A stretch of DNA of 16,569 nt from UBA2108 sp002713215 (GTDB lineage: Bacteria > Bacteroidota > Bacteroidia > Flavobacteriales_G > Salibacteraceae). Below the pieces are notes generated by a model. That model had not been told where the DNA came from, ran no database searches, and was given only the letters and a program-made list of their open reading frames with translations. Both the position numbers and the translations under genes were made by a program. Below, in pieces: positions 1 through 7,867 of the stretch. The stretch is from assembly GCA_937891015.1 (NCBI GenBank), contig CALAPY010000104.1, positions 1 to 16,569 on the forward strand. Direction: 5' to 3'. Position 1 is the stretch's first letter, and every line of letters begins with the position of its first letter.

Positions 1-130
1 TTATTGATTCCCCTTAAAAATTAGGGGTGCTGTTGTGCTAAAATGCAATTTTTAACCAAGTATTGTTAAAAAACGCAGGGGGTGTTGATAAAATAAATGC
101 AAAAACACCGAGCAACCCCTATAAAAATTG

Positions 131-138
131 AATATTTG
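131..138 (+). promoter_or_regulatory. Possible -7 element of the glutamine synthetase gene
   Basis: AATATTTG differs from the Bacteroidota -7 consensus TAnnTTTG at one position and lies about 30 bases before the start codon. No convincing TTTG -33 element is seen 19 bases upstream, so the call is weak. The rest of the leader (1-167) contains G-rich blocks near 24-29 and 78-84 and several TGCAA/TTGCA words, described among the findings. Confidence 0.3.
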
Positions 139-167
139 CATCGTAAATTAATTTTATTGCAATTTTT

Positions 168-2354
168 ATGGCTACTTTAAGATTTTCAGCACTCGAAAAA
201 ATTTTTGATCGACAACCCAATTGGCAGGATCCACCCTCCAATAACATCTCAGATTATTTTGGACAGAATGTGTTCAATATGGATACTATGAAAGAGTTTC
301 TTTCAAAAGAGGCATACAACAGCATCTTAGATTCCATGCAAAAGGGTAAGAAAATTGATCGAAAAATTGCAGATTCAGTAGCTACTTCCATGAAAGCCTG
401 GGCTATGTCTAAGGGGGTTACTCATTATACGCATTGGTTTCAGCCATTAACAGGTAGAACGGCAGAAAAACATGATTCTTTTATGGAACCAGTTGCCGGA
501 GGAAAAGCCATAGAATCATTTGGCGGAGGTCAGTTGGTTCAACAAGAACCCGATGCGTCTTCATTCCCCAATGGTGGAATAAGGAATACATTCGAAGCCA
601 GGGGATATACGGCATGGGACCCTACTTCTCCGGCATTCATTATTGGGAAAACACTTTGTATTCCTACAGTGTTTGTGTCATACACTGGTGAGGCCTTAGA
701 TTATAAAACGCCGTTGCTAAAGTCAAATGTTGCGGTTGAAAAAGCAGCGCTTGATGTTATGAAGTTTTTCGATAAAAATGTAAGTAGGGTAATCCCAACT
801 TTAGGTTGGGAGCAAGAATACTTTTTGGTTGATGCTGCACTTTACAATACTCGACCAGATTTGGTAATGACCGGAAGAACTCTATTCGGGCATTCTTCAT
901 CCAGAGGTCAACAATTGGACGATCATTATTTTGGGTCTATTCCTGACAGGGTAATGGCGTTTATGCAGGATTTTGAAAACGAAGCCCATTTGTTGGGTAT
1001 TCCCGTAACTACACGGCATAACGAAGTTGCACCCAATCAGTTTGAAATGGCTCCAATGTATGAAGAAGTTAATATTGCTGTGGATCACAATCAGTTGGTT
1101 ATGGATATTCTGGAGAAGGTCGCAGTAAAGCACCATTTCAGAGTGTTGTTGCATGAAAAGCCGTTTCAGGGTATGAATGGTTCTGGAAAGCACAACAACT
1201 GGTCGCTGGCAACTGATACAGGAATTAATTTATTGAGCCCGGGAGTAAACCCTAAAACGAATCTACGATTCCTTACCTTCTTTGTAAATACGATTGCCGC
1301 AGTACAGAAATATGACAATTTACTTCGCGCCACAATTGCTTCAGCAGGTAACGATCACAGGCTGGGGGCAAACGAAGCTCCACCAGCCATCATTTCGATT
1401 TTTATAGGGTCTCAGCTTTCGGCAATTCTGGATGAAATTGAAAAGAAAGTACATCATGGTAAACTCCTGCCGGATGAAAAGACAGACCTAAAACTTCGTA
1501 TTGGTAAGATACCGGATATTATGTTAGATAATACCGATAGAAACCGTACATCTTCTTTTGCATTTACCGGAAACAAATTCGAGTTTAGGGCGGTTGGTTC
1601 CCATTCCAATTGTGCCTCGGCAATGGTTTCTTTAAACACTATTATGGCCGAACAACTAATTAGTTTCAAAGCCGATGTAGATAAATTAATTAAGGCAGGA
1701 GATAAAAAGGATGATGCAATTTTTAAAACTCTTAAGAAGAACATTGTAGCCTCAAAAGGTATTCGTTTCGAAGGTGATGGTTATAGCGACGATTGGGTAA
1801 TTGAAGCAGAAAAAAGGGGATTGGCAAATGTCAAATCTACACCCTACGCTCTGGATTTTATGATGGATGATTCAGTAAAAAAACTATTTGCATCACACAA
1901 CGTGTTTTCTGAGGTGGAACTTGAAGCCAGATACGAAATTGCTCAGGAGCATTATAAAATGAAGGTTCAAATTGAATCCCGATGTCTACAGGATATGGTT
2001 CTAAACCAAATAATTCCATCAGCAATCGATTATCAGCATAGGCTGGTTAGCAATGTTACCAAAATGAAGGAAATATTTGGAACAGGCTTTAAGAAGCATG
2101 CCGAACCACAAATGAAGATAATTGAAGAGATATCAACTAGAATAGAATCACTTCAAAGTATGGCAGAGGAAATGAGGGTTGCTCGAAAATCTGCCAATAA
2201 AATTGACGATGTTGCGTTACAATCCAAAGCATATTGTGACAACGTTTTCAAATTCTTCGATGAGATTAGGTATAACGTGGACAAACTTGAAGTTATAATC
2301 GATAACGAGTTGTGGCCAATACCCAAATACCGAGAAATGCTATTTACCAGATAG
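168..2354 (+). CDS. glnN: Glutamine synthetase type III
   Basis: This is the cytosolic enzyme that condenses glutamate and ammonium into glutamine at the cost of ATP, the entry point of nitrogen assimilation. The 728-residue length matches type III enzymes (about 700-730 residues) and not type I or II (about 350-470). Visible motifs are a family-typical N-terminal block around residues 84-105 (VTHYTHWFQPLTG then EKHDSF), the metal/substrate segment GWEQEYFLVD (213-222), NEVAPNQFEMAP (285-296), the ATP-binding segment NGSGKHNNWS (337-346), RLGANEAPP (399-406), and a C-terminal active-site block with FAFTGNKFEFRAVGSHSN near 468-485. The start ATG has no Shine-Dalgarno sequence, as is normal for this phylum. 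The gene stands alone, with 261 bases before the next gene and no obvious hairpin terminator. Type III enzymes are called glnA in some annotations and glnN in others. The family assignment is very secure. Confidence 0.97.
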   Translation: MATLRFSALEKIFDRQPNWQDPPSNNISDYFGQNVFNMDTMKEFLSKEAYNSILDSMQKGKKIDRKIADSVATSMKAWAMSKGVTHYTHWFQPLTGRTAEKHDSFMEPVAGGKAIESFGGGQLVQQEPDASSFPNGGIRNTFEARGYTAWDPTSPAFIIGKTLCIPTVFVSYTGEALDYKTPLLKSNVAVEKAALDVMKFFDKNVSRVIPTLGWEQEYFLVDAALYNTRPDLVMTGRTLFGHSSSRGQQLDDHYFGSIPDRVMAFMQDFENEAHLLGIPVTTRHNEVAPNQFEMAPMYEEVNIAVDHNQLVMDILEKVAVKHHFRVLLHEKPFQGMNGSGKHNNWSLATDTGINLLSPGVNPKTNLRFLTFFVNTIAAVQKYDNLLRATIASAGNDHRLGANEAPPAIISIFIGSQLSAILDEIEKKVHHGKLLPDEKTDLKLRIGKIPDIMLDNTDRNRTSSFAFTGNKFEFRAVGSHSNCASAMVSLNTIMAEQLISFKADVDKLIKAGDKKDDAIFKTLKKNIVASKGIRFEGDGYSDDWVIEAEKRGLANVKSTPYALDFMMDDSVKKLFASHNVFSEVELEARYEIAQEHYKMKVQIESRCLQDMVLNQIIPSAIDYQHRLVSNVTKMKEIFGTGFKKHAEPQMKIIEEISTRIESLQSMAEEMRVARKSANKIDDVALQSKAYCDNVFKFFDEIRYNVDKLEVIIDNELWPIPKYREMLFTR

Positions 2355-2550
2355 GCTATCCGGGAATATTTGCTTTAAGGACATTATTCGAAATCAGAGA
2401 GGTCTTTGAAATAAATTAGAATCATTCTTTATAATTGTAAGTGACAGATATACAGTTTGTTGCAATTTTTTGCGCAGACTTAAAAGCCAAGTTGAGGAAT
2501 TATTAAGAAACTTTTACATTTTTGATTTACTTTCGGCGTCGGTCAAATTC

Positions 2551-2581
2551 TTTGATTTTCGTTAAAATATAGTTTAATTTG
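2551..2581 (+). promoter_or_regulatory. Bacteroidota-type promoter for the OmpA-family gene
   Basis: TTTG at 2551-2554 is followed, after exactly 19 bases, by TTAATTTG at 2574-2581. This matches TTTG-N19-TAnnTTTG with one mismatch in the -7 box. Transcription would begin near 2587, giving a leader of about 30 bases before the ATG at 2616. The rest of the intergenic stretch from 2355 is AT-rich, and I see nothing else firm in it. Confidence 0.55.
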
Positions 2582-2615
2582 TCCATTGTAGGAATTAAGT
2601 CCATAGATAGATTTT

Positions 2616-4715
2616 ATGAAGATTAGATTTATTATTACAACATTAACAGTCCTAGTTTTATGTACAACTAGCTTCGCTCAGGCGAGCAAAACTGAAGCGG
2701 CTGACTTTGCCTATAAGACTGAGCACTACTACGAATCAATCGATTTGTATAAGCAAGCCTATACTAGTGAAAAGGACAGAGACCAAAAGATTAGAATCAT
2801 ATACATGATTGGAGATTGTTACCGTTTGGTATACAATTTTGAAATGGCAGAAAGCTGGTATCTAAAAGCAGAAAAGGCCAAATACGGTGAAAAAGAGCCG
2901 GAACTTTATTTGAATTTAGCTGAAGTTTTTAAGTCTCAGGGTAAATTTGCTGATGCTACTGAACGATACGAAAAGTACAATTCAGTAAAGCCAGGAAACC
3001 CAAAGGCAACCGAGGGGCTTGAAGGTTGTAAACAAGCTCAGAAGTGGATGGATAAACCTACCCCTCATATAGTTGAAAACGTAAAGGCGTTAAACTCTAA
3101 AATGTATGATTATTCACCGGTTATGACAGGTAGAAGAAATAATGAAGTGATCTTCGTTAGCTCAAGACCTGGAGGTACCGGCAATGAGATTGATTCGAGA
3201 AGTGGTGAAGCATATGCCGATTTATTTACTGCTGAAATGGATCGTAAAGGGAAATGGAGTATCCCACGTCCGCTGCCTCAACCAATCAATACCGAGTTTA
3301 ACGAAGGGCCGGTAACTACAACAAAAAAGGATAAAGAGATGTACTATACTCATTGTCCTACTGAGACCAAAGCCACAAAACCTTGTGAATTATGGATGGC
3401 TACAAAGAGAGGAACAGATTGGGCTGAACCAAAACCAATTAAATTGGTTCCGGATACAGTTTCAATTGGTCATCCTTCTGTTTCCAAAGACAATCAAATG
3501 ATGTTTTTTGCCAGTGATTTACCAGGTGGAAAAGGTGGTAAAGATATCTGGGTGGTTACTTGGGACAAGACTTCTAAATCTTGGGGCGAACCTACTAACG
3601 TTAGTTCTGTAAATACAGATCGAGATGAATTGTTCCCCTTTATCAAGGATGACGGAACATTATACTTTTCATCTACTGGACACACTGGTATGGGTGGGTT
3701 AGATATTTTCAGGGCAGAAAAGACTGGAGCGAAAGAATGGGCTAATGTGGAGAACCTACAGTACCCAATAAATTCTGCCGCTAACGATTTTGGAATCTTT
3801 TACATCGGAAATAAAGAAAGAGGTTATTTTTCTTCAGATAGAAAAGGTGGTAAGGGTGGAGCCGATATCTATAGCTTCAAACTTCCTCCAATTATTTATA
3901 CCCTTCAAGGTACTGTAACTGATGTTGAATGTAAAGCTCCAATTGCCGGTGCAACAGTCAAATTAATTGGTACAGATGGTAGTTCAGTTGAAGTATTGAC
4001 CGATGCCAATGGGTTTTATAAATTTGAAGAGAAGGAAAATGGTGATCGTTATATAGTGGAAAACACTTCTTACACCATCTTGGTTGATAAAAGTGTTAGT
4101 GCAGCAAAAAAGGTAACCAAGGAATGTGGAACTCCAGAATACAAAGACAGAAAGTACTTAAGTAGTAAAGGGCAAGAGACTACAGTAACAGTTGAAAGGT
4201 CTACAGCTTTCGTTCACGATTTTGCATTACAGTGCTTCAACTGTGGAGACATTAAGTTTAAAACCGTTCTGTATGAAACCGCAAAATGGGAACTTATGGT
4301 TACGCCAGAAATTAATTCAAAAGATAGTTTGAATGACCTGTATCAAACCTTGATCGATAACCCGAATATTGTGATTGAGCTTTCTGCTCATACTGATGCG
4401 AGAGGAGCAGCTGATAAAAACGAAGTTCTTTCCCAAAAGCGTGCTCAGAGTTGTGTGGATTATCTAATTGAAAAAGGAATCGATGCAGAACGATTGGTTG
4501 CTAAAGGATATGGAGAGGGTTCTCCATTAGTAATTGAAAAAGACGGTAAGACTATTGTCTATGATGAAGCATACATTAACAGTTTGCCTACTAAGGCTGA
4601 TAAGCTTGCGGCCCACCAATTGAATCGTCGTACTGTTTTCTCTGTGCTTCGTGATGACTATGAGCCTAAACCGGAAGCTCCAATTGATGGAGAGGACCCA
4701 AATAACGGACAATAG
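2616..4715 (+). CDS. OmpA-family envelope protein with TPR, PD40 propeller and regulatory-like domains
   Basis: This is an exported periplasmic or outer-membrane-associated protein of 699 residues. Residues 1-23 form a Sec signal peptide ending in SFAQA. TPR-like helices follow (about 25-145, with ALW-type repeats around YLNLAEVFKSQGKFADATERY). PD40/WD40-like blades span about 160-425, marked by FVSSRPGG, MFFASDLPGGKGGKDIW, LYFSSTGHTGMGGLDIF and GYFSSDRKGGKGGADIY. A carboxypeptidase-regulatory-like beta domain lies at about 430-480 (LQGTVTDVECKAPIAGATVKL). The C-terminal OmpA domain (about 548-690) has the peptidoglycan-contact signature HTDARG, LSQKRAQSCVDYLIEKGI and NRRTVF. This domain order is that of PorE (P. 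gingivalis PG1058) of the type IX secretion system, but Bacteroidota carry several paralogues with the same layout, so identity with PorE is inference. PorE is a lipoprotein, and no good lipobox is seen here. The gene has its own promoter and terminator. Confidence 0.9.
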   Translation: MKIRFIITTLTVLVLCTTSFAQASKTEAADFAYKTEHYYESIDLYKQAYTSEKDRDQKIRIIYMIGDCYRLVYNFEMAESWYLKAEKAKYGEKEPELYLNLAEVFKSQGKFADATERYEKYNSVKPGNPKATEGLEGCKQAQKWMDKPTPHIVENVKALNSKMYDYSPVMTGRRNNEVIFVSSRPGGTGNEIDSRSGEAYADLFTAEMDRKGKWSIPRPLPQPINTEFNEGPVTTTKKDKEMYYTHCPTETKATKPCELWMATKRGTDWAEPKPIKLVPDTVSIGHPSVSKDNQMMFFASDLPGGKGGKDIWVVTWDKTSKSWGEPTNVSSVNTDRDELFPFIKDDGTLYFSSTGHTGMGGLDIFRAEKTGAKEWANVENLQYPINSAANDFGIFYIGNKERGYFSSDRKGGKGGADIYSFKLPPIIYTLQGTVTDVECKAPIAGATVKLIGTDGSSVEVLTDANGFYKFEEKENGDRYIVENTSYTILVDKSVSAAKKVTKECGTPEYKDRKYLSSKGQETTVTVERSTAFVHDFALQCFNCGDIKFKTVLYETAKWELMVTPEINSKDSLNDLYQTLIDNPNIVIELSAHTDARGAADKNEVLSQKRAQSCVDYLIEKGIDAERLVAKGYGEGSPLVIEKDGKTIVYDEAYINSLPTKADKLAAHQLNRRTVFSVLRDDYEPKPEAPIDGEDPNNGQ

Positions 4716-4752
4716 CTATACGTACTATAGAATATAAAATATTCCTAATTGG

Positions 4753-4781
4753 AAGCGCTCTTAACTAAGGGCGCTTTTTTT
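4753..4781 (+). terminator. Intrinsic terminator after the OmpA-family gene
   Basis: A 10-bp stem (4753-4762 with 4767-4776, one G-T pair) closes a four-base AACT loop and runs into seven consecutive T residues (4775-4781). It lies about 40 bases past the OmpA stop codon. Its T-tract ends only three bases before the purM ATG at 4785. Confidence 0.85.
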
Positions 4782-4784
4782 GTT

Positions 4785-5957
4785 ATGACCCAAGATACAA
4801 GATACAATCAGAGAGGAGTTTCGGCAGATAAAGAAGATGTTCATGCTGCGATTAAAAACCTGGACAAAGGGCTTTTTCCTCAGGCGTTTTGTAAAATAGT
4901 GCCGGATTTTTTGGCCAACAGTGATGATCATTGTGTGGTTATGCATGCTGATGGAGCAGGGACTAAATCTTCACTGGCATATGCCTATTGGAAAGAAACC
5001 GGTGATGTAGGTGTTTGGAAGGGGATTGCACAAGATGCGTTGATCATGAATGTCGATGACTTGCTTTGCGTAGGCGCTACAGATAACATATTGGTATCTT
5101 CAACCATAGGTCGCAACAAGAACCTTATTCCCGGAGAAGTTATTTCAGCATTGGTAAATGGAACCGAAAGCGTAATTCAAAATTTGAGGGATGCCGGTTT
5201 AACCATTTCGCTTACAGGAGGAGAAACCGCAGATGTTGGTGATTTAGTAAGAACGATTATTGTTGATTCAACCGTTGTAGCTAGAATGAAGAGAAGTGAT
5301 GTAATCAGCAACCATACAATCTCTGAGGGAGACGTTATTGTTGGTTTAGCCTCTTACGGACAAGCAAGCTATGAAGATGAATACAATGGAGGAATGGGTA
5401 GTAACGGGCTTACATCGGCCAGACACGACGTATTTAACAAAACCGTTGCAGAAAAGTATCCTGAGACCTACGATTCAGCAGTTCCTTCCGAGTTGGTATA
5501 CTCAGGTTCTCAAAGGCTAACCAATAAGGTGGCAGACAGCCCATTGGATGCGGGTAAACTGGTACTTTCTCCAACTCGAACGTATGCCCCGATTATAAAA
5601 GAAGTTCTTGATAAGCACAGAAAGCAGATACACGGAATGGTACATTGTAGTGGAGGTGCTCAGACCAAGGTTCTTCATTTTATTAATGACTTACATGTAA
5701 TCAAAGACAATTTATTTCCTTTACCTCCTTTGTTTAAACTAATTCATGAGGAGTCTCAAACTCCCTGGAAAGAAATGTACAAGGTGTTTAATATGGGACA
5801 TCGAATGGAAATCTATCTTCCAAAGGAAATAGCTGAGGATGTAATTGCTATTTCTAAGTCTTTTAATGTTGATGCCAGGATTATTGGAAGAGTAGAAAAG
5901 AGCTCGACAAAGCAGGTTACTATTAATTCAGAATTTGGAAATTTCGTTTACAATTAG
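4785..5957 (+). CDS. purM: Phosphoribosylformylglycinamidine cyclo-ligase (AIR synthetase)
   Basis: PurM closes the imidazole ring, turning formylglycinamidine ribotide plus ATP into aminoimidazole ribotide, the fifth step of de novo purine synthesis in the cytosol. The 390-residue protein has the AIR-synthetase N-terminal elements HADGAGTKSSLAY (54-66), MNVDDLLCVGA (88-98) and GGETADVGDLVRT (145-157). Its C-terminal half contains HCSGGAQTK, the counterpart of the glycine-rich GGG segment of the E. coli enzyme. It is longer than the roughly 345-residue proteobacterial form, as is usual in Bacteroidota. The ATG at 4785 is chosen over an upstream in-frame TTG at 4749: that extension would be encoded by the terminator hairpin, and family members begin just before the RYxxRGVSAxKEDVH segment. 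The gene opens a tightly packed operon; prfA follows after two bases. Confidence 0.93.
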   Translation: MTQDTRYNQRGVSADKEDVHAAIKNLDKGLFPQAFCKIVPDFLANSDDHCVVMHADGAGTKSSLAYAYWKETGDVGVWKGIAQDALIMNVDDLLCVGATDNILVSSTIGRNKNLIPGEVISALVNGTESVIQNLRDAGLTISLTGGETADVGDLVRTIIVDSTVVARMKRSDVISNHTISEGDVIVGLASYGQASYEDEYNGGMGSNGLTSARHDVFNKTVAEKYPETYDSAVPSELVYSGSQRLTNKVADSPLDAGKLVLSPTRTYAPIIKEVLDKHRKQIHGMVHCSGGAQTKVLHFINDLHVIKDNLFPLPPLFKLIHEESQTPWKEMYKVFNMGHRMEIYLPKEIAEDVIAISKSFNVDARIIGRVEKSSTKQVTINSEFGNFVYN

Positions 5958-5959
5958 GC

Positions 5960-7036
5960 ATGAGTAATTTGGTAAAAAAGCTGGAAGAAATTGTTAACCG
6001 CTTCAAGGAAGTATCGGACCTTATTGTGGATCCTGAGATTATTTCCGATATGGATCGGTACGTTAAGCTTAACAAGGAATACAAAGATCTGGAGCCTATA
6101 GTACAGGCACATAAAGACTATACCAACATACTTGGAAACATTGAAACTTCTAAAGAAATAATTGATTCAGATGAAGATCCTGAATTAAAGGAAATGGCCC
6201 GGATGGAGTTGGACGACCTTCTTCCTGCAAGAGAAGAATTGGAAGAGAGAGTTAAGATCATGCTGATTCCAAAGAATCCGGAAGATTCTAAAAATGTAAT
6301 TCTTGAGATTCGGGCAGGAACTGGTGGCGATGAGGCCAGCATTTTTGCAGGAGACCTGTACAGAATGTATTGGAGGTTTTGTGAAAAGATGGGTTGGAAC
6401 CTGGAACTGATAGCTCAAAATGAAGGAACCAGTGGGGGTTTTAAAGAAATATCATTTTCGGTTTCAGGAGAAGATGTGTTTGGAACACTCAAATACGAAA
6501 GAGGTGTTCACCGGGTTCAGCGAGTTCCGGTTACAGAGTCACAGGGAAGGGTACATACCTCAGCGGCTACAGTTGCTGTGCTACCTGAAGTTGAGGATGT
6601 TGAGGTGGAACTTAAAAAAGATGATATTCGGGTTGATACCTACCGCTCTTCTGGCGCAGGTGGACAGCACGTTAATAAAACAGAGTCTGCAGTTCGTTTA
6701 ACTCATATCCCAACAGGAATTGTTGTTGAATGTCAGGATGGAAGATCTCAACACAAGAATAAAGACAAGGCCATGAAGGTACTTCGGTCCAAATTGTATG
6801 AGGTTGAATTGGAAAAACAGGAAAAGGAGCAGGCCGTTGCACGTAAATCTCAAGTTTCAACTGGAGATAGATCTGCAAAAATTAGAACTTATAACTGGCC
6901 ACAGGGTAGAGTAACCGATCATAGAATTGGACTTACCTTGTATAACCTCGACGCTATTATTGGAGGTGAAATTGACAGCATTATAGAGGCGCTTCAAGTT
7001 GCTGAGAATGCTGAAAAGCTAAAAGAGGGAGTATAA
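5960..7036 (+). CDS. prfA: Peptide chain release factor 1
   Basis: RF1 recognises UAA and UAG stop codons in the ribosomal A site and triggers release of the nascent peptide. The 358-residue length is standard. The N-terminal coiled-coil domain is rich in charged residues (1-100). The stop-codon reading tripeptide is PVT at 190-192, within HRVQRVPVTESQGRVHTSA, the RF1-type P-x-T as opposed to SPF of RF2. The catalytic GGQ lies at 234-236 within SSGAGGQHVNKTESAVRLTH. It starts two bases after the purM stop without a Shine-Dalgarno sequence, and its TAA shares one base with the ATG of pyrF, implying translational coupling. Confidence 0.97.
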   Translation: MSNLVKKLEEIVNRFKEVSDLIVDPEIISDMDRYVKLNKEYKDLEPIVQAHKDYTNILGNIETSKEIIDSDEDPELKEMARMELDDLLPAREELEERVKIMLIPKNPEDSKNVILEIRAGTGGDEASIFAGDLYRMYWRFCEKMGWNLELIAQNEGTSGGFKEISFSVSGEDVFGTLKYERGVHRVQRVPVTESQGRVHTSAATVAVLPEVEDVEVELKKDDIRVDTYRSSGAGGQHVNKTESAVRLTHIPTGIVVECQDGRSQHKNKDKAMKVLRSKLYEVELEKQEKEQAVARKSQVSTGDRSAKIRTYNWPQGRVTDHRIGLTLYNLDAIIGGEIDSIIEALQVAENAEKLKEGV

Positions 7037-7866
7037 TGAATCGCGAACAACTGGTATCACAGATAAAGAGTAAAAAAAGCTTTCTGTGCGTTGGGCTAGA
7101 TACCGATTTGGAAAAAATTCCTTCCTTTTTATTGGCCGAAGAAGATCCCATTTTTGAATTTAACAAGCGGATAATTGATGTCACAAAAGAGTACGCAGTT
7201 GCTTATAAACCAAACATTGCCTTCTACGAGTGTTTAGGCGCGAGTGGGTGGAAAAGTTTAAAGCGAACACTCGATTACATTCCTAATGAGTGCTTTACGA
7301 TTGCCGATGCTAAACGTGGAGATATTGGTAATACCGCTGCCCGATATGCAAAAACATTCTTTGATAAATCGGCTGCTGGGTTGGATTTTGATTCAATTAC
7401 CATTGCTCCGTACATGGGAGAAGACTCAGTAACTCCTTTTCTAAAAGAAGGTAAATGGGCAATATTGCTTGCCCTAACATCAAACCCTGGATCAAACGAT
7501 TTCCAGCAACTAAAGGTGAAAGAGGAGAATAAATTGTTTGAAGAGGTAATTACAACTTCTCGACAGTGGGCGGACTCTTCACAGTTGATGTTTGTAGTAG
7601 GTGCTACCCGGGGTGAAGCCATTGCCGAGGTTAGGAAATTGGCTAACGACAATTTCTTTCTTGTTCCCGGGATTGGTGCTCAGGGAGGCAGTCTGGAAGA
7701 AGTAGTAAAGTATGGAATGACCAGTGACTGTGGGTTGCTTATCAACTCTTCCCGTGGAATTATTTATGCCGGATCTGACAAGAACTTTGATGTTGCGGCA
7801 GGAGAGGAAGCAAAAAAAATTCAAACCAAAATGGCCGATTTTTTAACCGAATATAAAATAATGTAA
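7036..7866 (+). CDS. pyrF: Orotidine 5'-phosphate decarboxylase, type 2
   Basis: PyrF decarboxylates OMP to UMP, the last step of de novo pyrimidine synthesis. The 276-residue length fits the type 2 (long) subfamily rather than the roughly 230-residue type 1. The catalytic D-x-K-x-x-D segment is visible as DAKRGDIGNTA (91-101), with Lys93 the expected proton donor. Substrate-side motifs are CVGLDTD (18-24), VAYKPNIAFYE, ALTSNPGS, and, near the C-terminus, FLVPGIGAQGG and LLINSSRGIIYA, whose Arg should contact the phosphate. It overlaps prfA by one base (TAATG) and is followed after one base by the DUF2851 gene. Confidence 0.96.
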   Translation: MNREQLVSQIKSKKSFLCVGLDTDLEKIPSFLLAEEDPIFEFNKRIIDVTKEYAVAYKPNIAFYECLGASGWKSLKRTLDYIPNECFTIADAKRGDIGNTAARYAKTFFDKSAAGLDFDSITIAPYMGEDSVTPFLKEGKWAILLALTSNPGSNDFQQLKVKEENKLFEEVITTSRQWADSSQLMFVVGATRGEAIAEVRKLANDNFFLVPGIGAQGGSLEEVVKYGMTSDCGLLINSSRGIIYAGSDKNFDVAAGEEAKKIQTKMADFLTEYKIM

Positions 7867-7867
7867 C

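Noticed and set aside
1..30. CCCCT...AGGGG hairpin at the left edge as a terminator of an upstream or opposite gene.
   Set aside because: The stem is only five bp with an eight-base AT loop and no following T-tract on either strand; no gene is visible to its left.
2616..2670. Lipoprotein signal with Cys16 in the OmpA-family protein.
   Set aside because: The residue before the cysteine is Leu rather than Gly, Ala or Ser, and a better ordinary cleavage site follows at SFAQA.
4749..4784. Upstream TTG start extending PurM by 12 residues.
   Set aside because: The extension is encoded by a terminator hairpin and T-tract and has no counterpart in the family.
6420..6701. A 93-residue plus-strand open frame inside prfA.
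   Set aside because: It lies wholly within the conserved RF1 coding region in another frame, and its product has no recognisable domain.
7275..7652. A 125-residue minus-strand open frame opposite pyrF.
   Set aside because: It is antisense to conserved catalytic codons of pyrF, with no promoter or protein family signature; the same holds for the other antisense frames in the window.
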